A stretch of DNA of 64,000 nucleotides from Notospermus geniculatus (taxonomy: Eukaryota > Nemertea > Pilidiophora > Heteronemertea > Lineidae). The notes below the pieces were generated by a model. That model made no database searches. It worked only from the letters and a program-made list of their open reading frames with translations, and was not told where the DNA came from. The stretch spans positions 515,345-579,344 of the forward strand of contig NMRB01000035.1 in assembly GCA_002633025.1 (NCBI GenBank), written 5' to 3'. The position numbers and the translations under genes are program-made. This document shows positions 22,465-33,991 of this stretch, in pieces (within the stretch, counting starts at the first letter, position 1; every line of letters starts with the position of its first letter).

Positions 22465-25400
22465 ATGTCGGTAACTACAGAACTGACGTTGACGCTGAAC
22501 GCCCTGGCGTTACGGGTTCGGGAAAAAAGGTTGGGCGAGGTAAGATTCCTGGTGGTGGCCAAGAGTTGTCAGAGAGAGGGCAGGGTGGGATTGCGGAGAC
22601 TTGGTTGAGCGAGTCGCTGCTGTTTCACGGCCATTGCTAACGGGGAGGTGGCCCTATATAACCACTGAAATGACTGATATAGTATTAGGCCCACAACGTC
22701 CTTGCTTCCATTATCGTATGTAGGCTTCAGACTGATTTCCAGTGCAGCTGACGGCGAATTTTTGGAATGAGGACCATAACTTCCAAATTAACCGTTAATC
22801 TCTTGGATTTTGTCTTACAGAGGTTGGACAAGATGAGCACACTGATCTTCGACCATGACAACCTTCGTCAGCTTCAGGATGCTGTGAATAGTCTATTTTC
22901 TATACTTTTTGACTTGTTGGCTAATGACGAGGCTTGTGCCAGGAACACACATAAAGAAATGTTGGACAAACTAAATCAAGTGGTGAGTGCAGGAGTTTTG
23001 CGAATAGTTGTAGGCCTATATCCATTATTTCTGAGATCATATATTTTGTCACTGTCCGCATCCAGCTCAAAAAGGATCAGTTTGACGAACACTTTCACCA
23101 AATTGTCTTTACTTCATATTTCAAGAATGAGGAAAAATGGACAAACGTACGAAGCAAGTTTCTCGAGGAGCCATACCATGGCCACACAGATGGTGAATTT
23201 ACAAATGAAGAGGAGAAGGACTTCGTTAAACTGATGGTGGACTTGTTAAAATGCTTTGAAAAGACGAGGTCCGAATTAACTACAAATCTCAAGGTAAGCC
23301 AAGGTTTTTCACACGAAGTGATTATTCGAAGGTTTTCGCTGCTATCAGTCTCAAAAGAAAGACTGATTCAAAAAACGGCATGTCCGTCAAAAATCAACAG
23401 AGGCGCCCTCTCTGTTGATAGATGGGTACCAGGAGTCGATCGATTTTTATACTCTCTAACCCAGACCGAAAACATACTCTCGAAGCTTTTAAATAAATCA
23501 CAATGGTGATGACGTCACCTCTGTCACGTTGTTTTGGTGCGTGGAGTGCTAATCAAGCATGTCAGGTACAGGCTGCTCCACGTGAGGGTTTTCTCAACGA
23601 GGTGGCTCTCTATCACGTAATTCAACCGGTAAACTAGGGAGAGTAGTTTGTGGTGATCGTCTCAGCGCAGGTCATCAGGAAACCAATAATAGTGAGTTGC
23701 CTATCACATGGATCAGCACCGGTCCGAATGACCTTACAGAAGCACAGGATTAAATTAGCTGCCAGTAGGCCTACTACCTTACCACGGGAAGTTAAATCAA
23801 CCAAACAGGAGTCTCATGGCTCTCCTAATCGCGTTAAAGAATGTCCAGCTGAGCCCTAGAGTTGGTTGGCTAAGGAAGTATAATACCTAATAGCAAGTAT
23901 TGATATGGACCTGTATGTCGATGTCTAAATTTGAAGTGCATACACCTTTGAAGAATAGAGTACGTTAATTAGAGTCAGTTGCAATGTAATGTCCATGGAG
24001 GTACATTTTATACCTCCATGTAATGTCTTACTCATTTACGAAATATTTCCAGAATTACTACGACGTCGCAACGAATCAGAAGAAAGAAATCAAAGCTCTG
24101 CAAAGTAGGTACAACTTGAAATTCAGTTTGTCATTCCTCGTAAATGTGTTCAGCCAGTGAGCTATAATATGATCCTGCCAAATCCTTCCTAAGGTAACCA
24201 TCCCACTTCTTAACTCTCATCTCTTAATTCTCCAGTCGAACTTTTACGTTACCAAGAAGAAATGATGGACATGAGATGGAAACACAACAAGGACAAAGCT
24301 GAACTCTCTGCTGTGAAATCTTCCATGGTTCAGTTAGAGAAAGGCATGAAGGAGAAACAAGATCACATTCACCAGTATGTACACCTCGACTCATGCTTTG
24401 GTTCCCCATTGCCCTCAATTCCACACACGGAACTCCTATTCGGTACAACCGTTCGCAGCGCCGCCCTGTTGGGATAAAAGTCAAGCTGATCCCTTGACGG
24501 ATGTCTATACCACCAGCAAGGGCAAGTCTCAGAGAAAATTGCTTGTTCCCGCAACTGCGTGGACCCTATTCGTACAAGTTGTGTAACCGTATGGCGGAGA
24601 GAGTACCGCCAGATGTTATGGTTGTAGGCCTTAGAGATCGTATTTGTCTTCGGTCTTCTCACGGCTTCACTGTATTTCCTGTATATCTTCTAGATTGCAA
24701 CGTGACGGAACAGTTCAGTTATGGAAAAAGGAGAAATTGCGAGTTTTAGAGGCTGCAGACAGAAGGGAAAAGGACCTGGTAGCTGAGGTCACCAGACTGA
24801 AACAGGAGAATGAAGATATGAGGGAGAAATTAAAGAAACGACTAACAGTAAGTAGTTTGTCATTATAACAAATACGTACATTATTCATGTTATTATGTTC
24901 TTACATTTGGTTGTTTCAATGACAATGCCAGGAATTCAAATTACATGTACACGAACTCCCTTCTTAATGACTACCGGTACTAAGACTTGATGTGCAGAAA
25001 GAAATTTGCTGAGAGTGTTTTCTTCCATTGTAGGAATCAGACGATCAGTTCAAACGACTTAAGATTTGGCAAGAGTTGAAGATGAAACCAACCGATGATG
25101 GTAAGTTGAGAGTGGAAATCAGCTGATGTTGATGAACGTGTGTGTAGGAATACCATAACCTGGTGGACGTAGTTATCATGGTATCGTCATTTTCCACTCA
25201 TATCAGTCTAAGTGATCCCATCGCCCTTGTTAATGGTAATCGTTTTTTTTCCAGAAAAGGAAAAAGAACGCGATTTCCTCGACAAGAAAGCTTATCTTCT
25301 TGAGAAAGACCTCGTATCTGTGGAACAAGAATTCATAAAATACCAACGATATTACTGTGCAATAACACGGGGAATCCAAAGAGATTTCAAGTAAGTATAA

Positions 25401-27409
25401 CATGGTTTATTCTAGTCGATTCCGTTTGTCCTCGTGTCGATAAGGCCGCCACCTATCATTCTATAGAAACATCACTGGGTGACTTGTTTTGTCTTTGAGC
25501 CTATTGGTCTGTGTAGATTGATACAACAATAATAGTAATACATTTGAACATTTGAATTTTCGTGCTAAAATAATGATGCATTTTTGTGTTCTCTTCAAGA
25601 TTGAAGATGTCGGACACTACATGTATCTTGGCTTGATTCCTGTTTGTTCAATTAAACGCTGTTTTTTTCCAAGGATACTTTGCGAAAGATTCCAAAGAAA
25701 AAAGGGCGAGAAAGAAATAAGGGGTGCCGACAAACTGACCCGTAAAGATATGGGGAGGCTCGCGGAGAGACTTGGCGGCCTTTATGAGTCCATGATGCAG
25801 GGTCGTCTCCTGGTGGCCCTGGCAGATCTTCCTGATCACTATCTGATGGTAGAGAAGGACATGAAACCAGTATCCATCAAGAAATTGTCACAGGCTTATA
25901 CAAAGCAAAGGTAATCACCATTGATACTTAAAAACAGAGCAAAGCAATGATTGCAGTAACATCGGATCACGACGCCCTTGATGGAGTGAAACAGAAGCGA
26001 TGCAGATGCTCACAGCGCCGCCAAGTGGTGGTATTTTGAACTTTCCTCATCGTCGTCATTGTAACTTCAGAAACTCGCCCCAGAATCCACCCGGCTACAT
26101 ACCAGATAAAAGCACGACTGATATTGCTTTGGAAAACGCTGAAAAGAAGTTGATAGAACGAGAGTCAAAGAAACAAGTGACAACAACGAGAGAGAGACGG
26201 ATGTCGGTGAAGGATCACACGGAGTCGCTGAAGAATGATGCTAACAGACCTGTACCAGAAAAAGGTAATTTTTCTGAGGATTTGCTATAATATATCCTAA
26301 CTACTTCACACTTTGAAACCAAAGTGCATACTCTGATCAGTGGTGATGTCGAATCCGCTCCCCTTGTACGAATTTAGCGTAGTCTACGTGTATGTCTTTA
26401 TGTATGTCGTAGTCTACATGTATGTGCCTTGGAGGTACTTATCGGCTAAGTTCATGTCAGAAACGCACACTCACTAGTGGCTGCTAGAAGCCATCTTAGG
26501 TAATCTGTTTTCCCTAACTCCCAGTTACTCGATTTTCTATTCCTACTAAAACAACACATTCATTTTTGTCTGCATATCCAACGGTCTGTTTTTTTCATGT
26601 GTATAGCGCACCCAGAATTGGTCTACCGAGATACCAACCAACTCAATATGATCGCGTGTATGAGACACTTTCCACACATGGGCAGTGACTATGTAAGTTA
26701 GGACAGTAGTCGAATAGGATATCCGCTTCTTCATATACAAGCCTAGGCTCTGTTTGTTCAAAACACTGATGCATGTATAAGAACTTAGTGCTCCAACACC
26801 CTTCGTGAAGTATTCCAATATGTTTGTTATTTATGCGTCCAGGTTGTTGAACAGTGGGAACAGTTTCAAAAATACGACTCCAACAATGACCGATCCTTGG
26901 ATCTCTGCGAGATGATGACTGCCATGACTTCAACAATCGGTCAACAATTCACTGCTCAAGAAATAAAAGTAAGGATTCATGGTCTTTTTCAGCACATGGA
27001 GAGAGAGAGCATTTCTGTGAGGAATGAAACGGCATAATCACCATTAGACCATAAGCGAAATCTGGAGTGCGGTCTGATCACTGAGAGAATCAATTTAGAC
27101 AAACTTATTCCTTCTTGCTGTTTCTCATTTCAGGAGGCCATGATCGAGGTTGATGTTGATGGATCCAATACGGTTGATTTCTTTGAGTATCTCACCATCG
27201 CTACTATGTTAACTCAGAAAAAAGGTAAGCAAAATCAGGATATACGTTTTTTTTTCGCTTTACAAAAAGGTGTAAGTGTTTGATGACCTTTACAAGGAAT
27301 GTTTAACATATTTGATCTTTTTCTTTTTTCAGGAAAATCAAATGTTTTTCGCAGCGAACTGGCTCAGAAACAAGGCAACCTCGTGTCCAGGACATGTATC
27401 ATTCAGTGA
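22465..27409 (+). CDS. Coiled-coil protein with paired EF-hands and C-terminal CaaX box (607 aa, 14 exons)
   Basis: Exons: 22465-22539, 22821-22982, 23066-23293, 24053-24104, 24236-24374, 24694-24847, 25034-25100, 25255-25390, 25674-25910, 26071-26264, 26607-26692, 26843-26968, 27134-27224, 27333-27409. All introns are GT-AG and all phases match. A TAA lies in frame just upstream of the ATG. An N-terminal helical region (about 1-170) is followed by a Lys/Glu-rich coiled coil (about 170-340), a basic middle region, and two EF-hands. The EF loops read DSNNDRSLDLCE (about 522-533) and DVDGSNTVDFFE (about 559-570), with acidic residues at positions 1 and 12 and usual ligands between. The protein ends RTCIIQ-stop, a CaaX box with Q at X, which favours farnesylation. 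It is therefore probably a calcium-responsive, membrane-anchored cytoplasmic scaffold; that role is inference. I cannot name an orthologue. ATTAAA at about 27437 may be the poly(A) signal. Confidence 0.88.
23560..23640. repeat. Relic of the CACGTG-terminus transposon family
   Basis: GCTCCACGTGAGGGTTTTCT followed by GGTGGCTCTCTATCACG matches the left end of the element at 3209-3787. It lies in intron 3 of the EF-hand gene. Confidence 0.5.
24375..24693. repeat. Dispersed repeat in an intron
   Basis: GCAGCGCCGCCCTGTTGGGA and neighbouring sequence resemble 58097-58150 near the EGF gene (GCAGCGCCGCCCTATCGGGA). It makes three overlapping spurious ORFs in intron 5. Confidence 0.45.
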
Positions 27410-28766
27410 CACCTGAGGGAGTGCCAGGTGAAACACATTAAAGACAATGTATCACGGGTAGGCCTATTTTCGCGGGCCACGAAAATCATTGTTTATTTAC
27501 ATTTTGTTTGTTTGTGTCTAGTCTTTCTTTGTCTTATGAGTAATTTGTTGGTGGCATGCCCCTCTAGAAATTCTTTTTGATACCAAAGGTTTTGAATTTT
27601 GTGGGTTGTCATGTACCCAAAGTCCAAAATAACAATGTAAACATCCATTTTACAATCATTGAATGTAAACAATGAAGTCATGATACATTATCTTTAAATC
27701 TGACTTTTTGGCCCTAGTGATCATGCTGAAAATCGCCCAGAACTGAACGAAAGAAAGAAGAGATTACGTCACAAAGAATACATATGAAAATCCGTATCGG
27801 TGTCTCTGAGAAGACAGTAATCACGAATGTAACGTGACGTCGGATTGGTTCATGTGAATAACAAGATGGCTGACATGTCGTGTTTTTTGTTACCGGCAAA
27901 TCAATGATCATATCATTGGTCATATCGTATACAGGCCTAGTCTCTATCAAAAATATATAGAGGGTGAATAGAATGAGAGCTTTGATAAGGACGCTCTGAT
28001 GATGCAGATATATGGGAATTTAAAAAAAACGGTTTAGGAAATAAACTTTCAATACACAGTATACAACCATTTCTCGCATTGGTCGTGTCACAAAAACAAC
28101 AATGAATGCATCGATCAATAATGAAAACAGAAAGATGATGTCTCCAGTCATATTGTTACAGACTACTGTCCGATAGCTGTCATTAGCTAATTATGAACAG
28201 TCCAGAAAACATCTTCGGTTGTCAACCAACTCTATTTAGTCCTTCTATGCACACATTTCATAAGCATGCCGCAGTGCCATGGGTTTGGTATGTTCTCTCC
28301 CTACCTCGAGTGGACCAAACTTCATGTAAAGTTCTGGCTGATCTATTCCGGTGAGTGTCATATGAAGCAGCTCTCATGTGTGCATGCTTTCAGACTGTAT
28401 GGAGTGACTCGCATATATGTCTATATCTGATTTGAGACCAGAGTGAAAATACCGCTATACACTAAATTGGAATCTTCCGATAGCATGCCGTCATTTCATG
28501 ACACTAAAACATCCGTCTGCCACTCATTAATTTCTGCGACAAAGCAGACAATTTCTTATTCCCCGACAAATTCGACGACAAAAAGAATGTTACAAATTGG
28601 GATTGTAGTTAATCCTGAGATGATAAGCGTCCTCGTAATTGAACTACCAATTCTTCTTATCCTCATCTTGTACACTGTTTTAAGAGCCAATCGATTCACT
28701 TGACCTATTCCGAAAACGGTCGCCTGCTATCACATTCAGAACGTTGTCTGAGTGAATTTATCACAT
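27410..28766. other. Intergenic, no supported gene
   Basis: 3' flank of the EF-hand gene. Several AT-rich frames are present but none has splice sites or a recognisable domain. Confidence 0.45.
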
Positions 28767-29012
28767 TTACTTGATATGATAGAGGTCCATGGCCTTCTTG
28801 ACCATGTTTAATAACACCTTCTCGTGGTGGCCTGCAGTCGTTATGACAAAGGGCAGAGTGAAGGATGTCAAACATGGACATGACACAGAGATGAATCTCA
28901 CGTTCTTCATTCTGCGCTTGCAGCGATGTATTTCAACCACCAGGCCGCTCTCGGATGACAGGTCCGTGAAAATGACTGGCCAATTATCATTATTCGACAA
29001 TGTCAAACACAA
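28767..29012 (-). CDS. Possible terminal exon with cystine-knot-like motif (uncertain)
   Basis: A minus-strand frame of 81 codons ends in TAA at 28767 and includes VEIHRCKRRMKNVRFISVSC followed by PC. The Cys ... V-S-C-x-C spacing resembles the C-terminal strand of several cystine-knot growth factors and cytokines. A weak acceptor (TACCCTAG) precedes the frame. No upstream exon was found, and the plus strand also has a 77-codon ORF here, so coding status is unproven. Confidence 0.2.
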   Translation of the reverse strand: MCLTLSNNDNWPVIFTDLSSESGLVVEIHRCKRRMKNVRFISVSCPCLTSFTLPFVITTAGHHEKVLLNMVKKAMDLYHIK

Positions 29013-29113
29013 GGGTATCTAGGGTAGCTTACCTTTCTAAATGAAAAATAAGTTCTTTATGAATGTCGGTTCTTGTATAGACGGTTATCATACAAAAGCT
29101 TGATGTCATCTCA

Positions 29114-29338
29114 GGGACCATCTCAAAATTGGTTGATGCCGCAAAAGACTAACCTAGTCTCTCTCTTGACCCCCTCCCCCTTTGAGAGACTTTACTTCAG
29201 AGGTCAATTGGCATCAAAACCTCTGAAAAAAGTATATGGGTGATGCCAAACAAGGCCAAAAGACTAACCGGCCACATCAAAATCCTTGACCCCTCCCCCC
29301 AGACTAACCAAGGCATCAACCAATTTTGAGATGGTCCC
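29114..29338. mobile_element. MITE with GGGACCATCTCAAAATTGGT termini
   Basis: GGGACCATCTCAAAATTGGT at the left is matched by ACCAATTTTGAGATGGTCCC at the right. Inside are two short direct copies of AAAAGACTAACC and a C-rich stretch. Confidence 0.8.
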
Positions 29339-29670
29339 TGCAGAGCGTCCACAATCAACGATCACCAAGGTGATTTTCCCAGATGCAGATTTTTCGCGTC
29401 GATGAAATTCACGAAAATGATAATGTTTTCGTTCTTTACCCATCTTATTAGCCATAAGGCTATGAACAACCCAGACCTAGGGTCCAGACCATCTATATCG
29501 TGTTTACACTGCAGCGTTCTGTGCATCATCTTGAAAAAATGCACCACATTCAATTTCGTTGCTGGCGACAACAATCATTCATGCCGACTAAGTCATAAAC
29601 AGGGAATATGTTTAGAGAAAGATCAAGCAAGCCATGCGAAGGGAAGTCGACTCTTTCAGAGGAAGGTAAG

Positions 29671-29788
29671 GGGCCGTATTCTATAAGCTTCCTTAAGTGT
29701 GAGGTCGACCTTTAGCTATTGTTTGCAGGGTAGAACACAAAAGATTAAGGTCGACCTTACACTTAAGGAAGCTTCTAGAATACGGCCC
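29671..29788. mobile_element. Palindromic foldback element (GGGCCGTATT family)
   Basis: GGGCCGTATTCTATAAGCTT at the left and AAGCTTCTAGAATACGGCCC at the right form a nearly complete hairpin that also pairs GTGAGGTCGACCTT with AAGGTCGACCTTACAC. Confidence 0.85.
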
Positions 29789-30000
29789 AAGGTATATTTG
29801 CGACACACTGTCGAACCCAAATATAGGCCCTGCTGTTGTTTATTTACACAGCTGAATAGATCATGGATGAGGGAAAAACTGCTCATTAAGTGGCAGCGAA
29901 GATGGGGATGAGGCCGATGGGGTTGGGCGAAAACGGGCATAATACTTCAGAATATTATATGGAGGTATTATTACAGGATATGATAAATAAAAAGGCAATT

Positions 30001-30052
30001 TCCAGAGTGTTTGCGAATTTTCGACCCCAATCGGGGTCTTCTTCAGGCTGGA
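30001..30052 (-). ncRNA. Hammerhead-ribozyme-like core, possible Penelope-type retroelement remnant
   Basis: On the minus strand CTGAAGA is followed by AGACCCCGATTGGGGTC and GAAA at 30018-30046. This is the CUGANGA / stem II / GAAA order of a hammerhead. TTCCAG before and CTGGAA after could form stem I. Stem III and the cleavage triplet are poor (ACACTC), so it may be a decayed or non-cleaving copy. Short-stem-III hammerheads are known in the terminal repeats of Penelope-like retroelements; assignment here is inference. Confidence 0.35.
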
Positions 30053-30571
30053 ACTTTACAATCCGAAACTCTAGAACAGACTGAGCTGAAACCCAAATGT
30101 AGACATGAAGTATCCCATCCAAACAGGACGAGACAGCAATTAAGGAAAGAAAAGAGTACAAGCCCCAAAAGGTGGTTGCTTAACCTAACAGAAATGTAAT
30201 TAGTGAATGTAAGGGTTGACTAGGCTAAAGGGAAAATATAGCTTGGAGGAATTAAACTAACAGTATAATTATACTAACAGTACACTACCCCCAAGACCAT
30301 AGTAAGAGTAATTTATATTAAACAAATGTATGAGGAAGTGATAACAAATTAGGCCTAGAAAATAAATGAAGAGCAAGATAATAAGAAATGAAGGGGCAAC
30401 AGTAAAGAAAGGGAGCCTATAGGTGAACAGCACCTACAAACCTGACCAACGAAAAATTAGAAACAGACCATCATGGACGAAGACATAGGCCTAAAAAGAG
30501 GAACCCTGTCCTCCAAGGAAAAGGGTCTACTAAAGGGAAAAGAGGGGTTGCAAAGCACTGACCTGCGAACA

Positions 30572-30729
30572 AAATAGGAGAAGAGCAATGGAAGACAAGG
30601 CCTAGAAAAAGGACCCCTGTCCCCCGGCCCGAGCTACAGTCTTCCAAAGCAAATAGGAGAAGAGCAATGGCAGACAAGGCCTAGAAAAAGGACCCCTGTC
30701 CCCCGGCCCGAGCTACAGTCTACCAAAGC
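30572..30729. repeat. 79-bp direct tandem repeat, two units
   Basis: Units 30572-30650 and 30651-30729 begin AAATAGGAGAAGAGCAATGG and differ by two bases by eye. They lie in an AT- and purine-rich tract (30100-30830) with no gene. Confidence 0.9.
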
Positions 30730-30839
30730 AACGACCCTATTAAAAGAAAAAAAGGGGGGAAAGGGACCCCATCTGGGGCCCCATGCCAAAACTTTTTTGG
30801 CCCTGACACTAAGGGGAAGCTAAGGGGTATTATTACAGC

Positions 30840-31849
30840 ATGATTATGCTGAGATAGGTCCACCTCGCAAAATTCCGATTTTGCCACCGATCCCGCTCGG
30901 TGTATATACTATTTATAAAGGATTTGGTTACCCTAACGGATACTTGTTGGCCATTTCAAAAGATAACCTGTTGGTGTTTAAATTCAACATAACCCGTCTC
31001 GTATACACTTTGCTGTATGATCTCTGGCCCAACGCGAAAACTATCTTATTGTCAAGTTTGAAAACGACGATCGCAAACTGTGAAAATATGTTTTATTTCA
31101 TGAGACGTAAAGGCAAAACAATACGTACGCTTGATTTCAGCAGAAATCGCCTAAGTTTGCTAGTTGTCAGTAAAGAAGAAAGGGCATTGTTTCGAAAAAA
31201 GTTGGGAGGTGGCATGAGTAGTCTTGCAAGAGCACATGAACTATATAGTCATGCATGGAAACTAATCAACACTTACACGTTTGCAATTGAACGTCGGCAT
31301 TTTGTGGGTGTTTCATTTGCAGTATACGACATTATTTTCCACAAACAAAATGCAGAGCTGAAAAATGGAGTGATTTTGTACAGGAAATGCAACGCTCTGC
31401 AGCCGTTGTTTGCTTATCTGTTATGCTTCCAGAAAGAGAGGAGGAATGATGTATTCAACACTAAAATATCTCTGTACAAGAAAAGTCAGAAAGAGATGAC
31501 TTTCATAAGAAGTATAGTAGATTGCCCACTGAAGGCAGAGCTGTTTATATATGGCCATCCTAGTTCTATGATGCGTTACGTATACCTGGCTGATGACAAA
31601 TTCGAAGGTCCCCGATTTGTAGGGTACGATATTAGTCCAGCACTTTGTCAGCTCAAGGAGGTGTTATACGCAGGTCGTGTCGAGTCTGTTCTTGATAAGA
31701 TATTGATACGACTGAGAAATTACAGGGGTCGCAGATCATTTGGAGTCGATGCTTCGGGGAGACTGCACCAACTTGTCCCCTGGTTGGAAGGGAGAAAATT
31801 GCTGTTAAAATATGTGCGTATGTTCCATTCTCCTCAGGACTTGATGTAG
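30840..31849 (+). CDS. Large exon of an unrecognised protein (about 336 codons)
   Basis: An open frame follows an in-frame TAA and a possible acceptor (TATTATTACAG) and ends in TAG at 31849. The first ATG in frame is not until about 31089, so this is probably a terminal exon in phase 0 with its 5' exon(s) unseen. The product is basic, Leu/Tyr-rich and without a signal peptide or membrane segment. Several short beta-strand-like stretches (GYLLAISKDNLLVFKF, AELFIYGHP) would suit a beta-propeller-like C-terminal region. It is distantly similar to the exon at 32491-33471: PP-P, then Y-K/D-G-F, then Y-L-x-I-S-K/R occur in the same order. I do not recognise the family. Confidence 0.6.
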
Positions 31850-32490
31850 AATTTCATCAGCATTCAGAAAAGACCATCTTGATATGTGACAATGGAAAAT
31901 ACTGAATTGCGCATTTCTCATCGCCGGCGCCGATTCTCACTACGAATATTCCGCCGTCATTTAACGCGGAGTTTTCCGGTGAACTCGGTCGTCAAAACGA
32001 GCTGGCAGATTCGAAGTCTTATGTTTTCCCACTTGCTTTTTCAAACTTTATGAAAGGCCTGTCATGTTGGAGGAACATTCTTTCAGTAATTGTAGTTTAG
32101 GTGAGATACAACAAGTTGAAATATGGCATAGACCTTGAAAAGGGTTGTTTTTGACGGTGTTCAACGTAACTTGACCGTTCAACCCATTTCTCGTGGGTCT
32201 GTGGCAACTTTTTGACATCGAGAGTTCGAAGAGATTCAGAGTTGAACCAACAAGTCGGGGCAATGCGCAAATTTGTATAATCCACTCTGGAGAACGTGGT
32301 CAAACCGTTCAGTGGCAAGTAACTGCCTAAACCTAGGTGCATAAGACGAGAAATGATCATCCGGTGGCACAGCGTTATTTGAGAAGGCACATAACCAAAA
32401 CTTACAATTTGGATTCAAATTCAAGTCTCAGGATCAGTTGATCATGTTTTTGATTGGATCTTTGTTTACCAAGTTACTTGTGTTTTTAAG

Positions 32491-33471
32491 CATCAGGAGA
32501 AGCACACGTTCGTGAACAAGGGTCGGTCCTTTCTGAGACCACCTTTTACATTTCGAGGTAACAAAGATTCATGGTGGTACGACGGCTTTTCTGAATATCT
32601 TGTAATATCGAGAAAAGGAGGAATCTATAAATCTAACGTTAATTTGTATTCTTATCGTGAACACAAATTCTCCCTACAACATAAATTTGAATATGACAGT
32701 TCTATTGGCTATATTAGTGAAGCCAGAAATTTATTCCAAAAGCGGTTTCTGGTCTTCTGTGAAAGGAGCTCTTACAGGACTCACGTTTATGATGTATTCA
32801 ACAAATCTCAAATATATCGATTATCATTAGGACGATTGCATCCATGTTATAGAAACGCCGGTTTTAACCCAACTTTCGGGAAGGGAACCAGAGTTGTGCT
32901 AGTTTGCAACCCGCATTCAGGTTCCTATGATGCAAGAGTCTTCAATATGACCTTAGATAAGATGTCTATGACGGCAGTATTATCATCTGGTACGGCACTG
33001 AAAGTCACTCGCCGTAAAGGCTGTGCTGATATATATTTCACTGAATACGATGATGTAATTTGTGTTCTTAACGATATAACGCCAGGCTTAGACTTGTGGA
33101 TCTGCAGAATCGGTGGAAATTACAAGTGCGAGAAATCTGCAATTAGGGATTCGACGGATTATCCATGGCGTGTTTGGTCCGATAAAATATACTGGAGTCC
33201 CTGGCATCAATCATGCTTAAGATGGGAAGTGGAACGCAACTCCAAGCTTGCTATTTTAGCTGGTATTATCATCATCTGCAAACCAAGGGATCCCTTGATC
33301 TCTGCTCCAAGTTCATTTCCACAAATTCGACTTTCATTTCACCCCATGTATCGTCCCAATCTCCCAAAGCTTGATATTGCTTTCTCATTGCGCGGTGAAA
33401 TCTTTGTATTTTCGAGCGAGACACGCAAAAGGAACAGTTTCAGGTTCATCGAAGTCATGTGTACAGTCTAG
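32491..33471 (+). CDS. Large exon of an unrecognised protein, diverged paralogue of 30840-31849
   Basis: The frame is open from a TAA at about 32392. A possible acceptor (TGTTTTTAAG) gives an exon starting in phase 0 with CAT, as in its neighbour, and it ends in TAG at 33471. No ATG occurs near the start, so an upstream exon is needed. The product (about 326 codons) has repeated beta-strand-like segments rich in Tyr, Phe and Arg and several Cys (LWICRIGGNYKCEK). It has no signal peptide in this exon; one hydrophobic run (LAILAGIIIICK) lies near the C-terminus. AATAAA at about 33476 directly after the stop could be the poly(A) signal. Function unknown. Confidence 0.6.
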   Translation, partial: HQEKHTFVNKGRSFLRPPFTFRGNKDSWWYDGFSEYLVISRKGGIYKSNVNLYSYREHKFSLQHKFEYDSSIGYISEARNLFQKRFLVFCERSSYRTHVYDVFNKSQIYRLSLGRLHPCYRNAGFNPTFGKGTRVVLVCNPHSGSYDARVFNMTLDKMSMTAVLSSGTALKVTRRKGCADIYFTEYDDVICVLNDITPGLDLWICRIGGNYKCEKSAIRDSTDYPWRVWSDKIYWSPWHQSCLRWEVERNSKLAILAGIIIICKPRDPLISAPSSFPQIRLSFHPMYRPNLPKLDIAFSLRGEIFVFSSETRKRNSFRFIEVMCTV

Positions 33472-33804
33472 AAGAATAAAATAATGTGTTTATTGAGTAT
33501 ATCAGGAAAAAATTGGTGACTGAGGCTAGAGCCCTCAATCACCAGTATTTTCTGATAGAAGAGTTGGCTTAATATTATGGTCGTCCCACCTTTGAGCAAT
33601 AATTTGTCAATATACCGCAGCTACCTAAGAAGACGTGATAATAGGTCATTTTACCTGTGCCTAAACTGCGTGGTTTATAAATATATTGACGCTTATATCC
33701 ACGCTGTTTTGCTAGAAAAAATCTCAATGTTTTCTTTCATGGTGAAATAAAATAATCTCAATAGCATTAATTTGGAATTCATTTGGTAAATACAACCCTA
33801 GGCC

Positions 33805-33812
33805 TATAAAAA
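33805..33812 (+). promoter_or_regulatory. Candidate TATA box of the PAN-domain gene
   Basis: TATAAAAA lies about 185 bases upstream of the ATG at 33992. Position is compatible with a core promoter but is not proof. Confidence 0.35.
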
Positions 33813-33991
33813 TATGTGTGAAAAGGTTTTCCGACAAAAGCCCTGCGCTCTGTTGTCCCTCGAGGCAGGCGGGTGGTATACCGAGCCGAGGTGGCGAATG
33901 AAGCTGGATTTATTTCTTGGATGGAGAATAAACATGTGACCGCATCATTGCTTTTACGAAATAATTTTCACGATACAACAACGTCGCCAAG

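Noticed and set aside
32097-32424. Two overlapping minus-strand frames, one slightly LRR-like (LMHLGLGSYLPLNGL)
   Set aside because: Two frames are open over the same bases, no acceptor or donor fits, and the repeat pattern does not recur.
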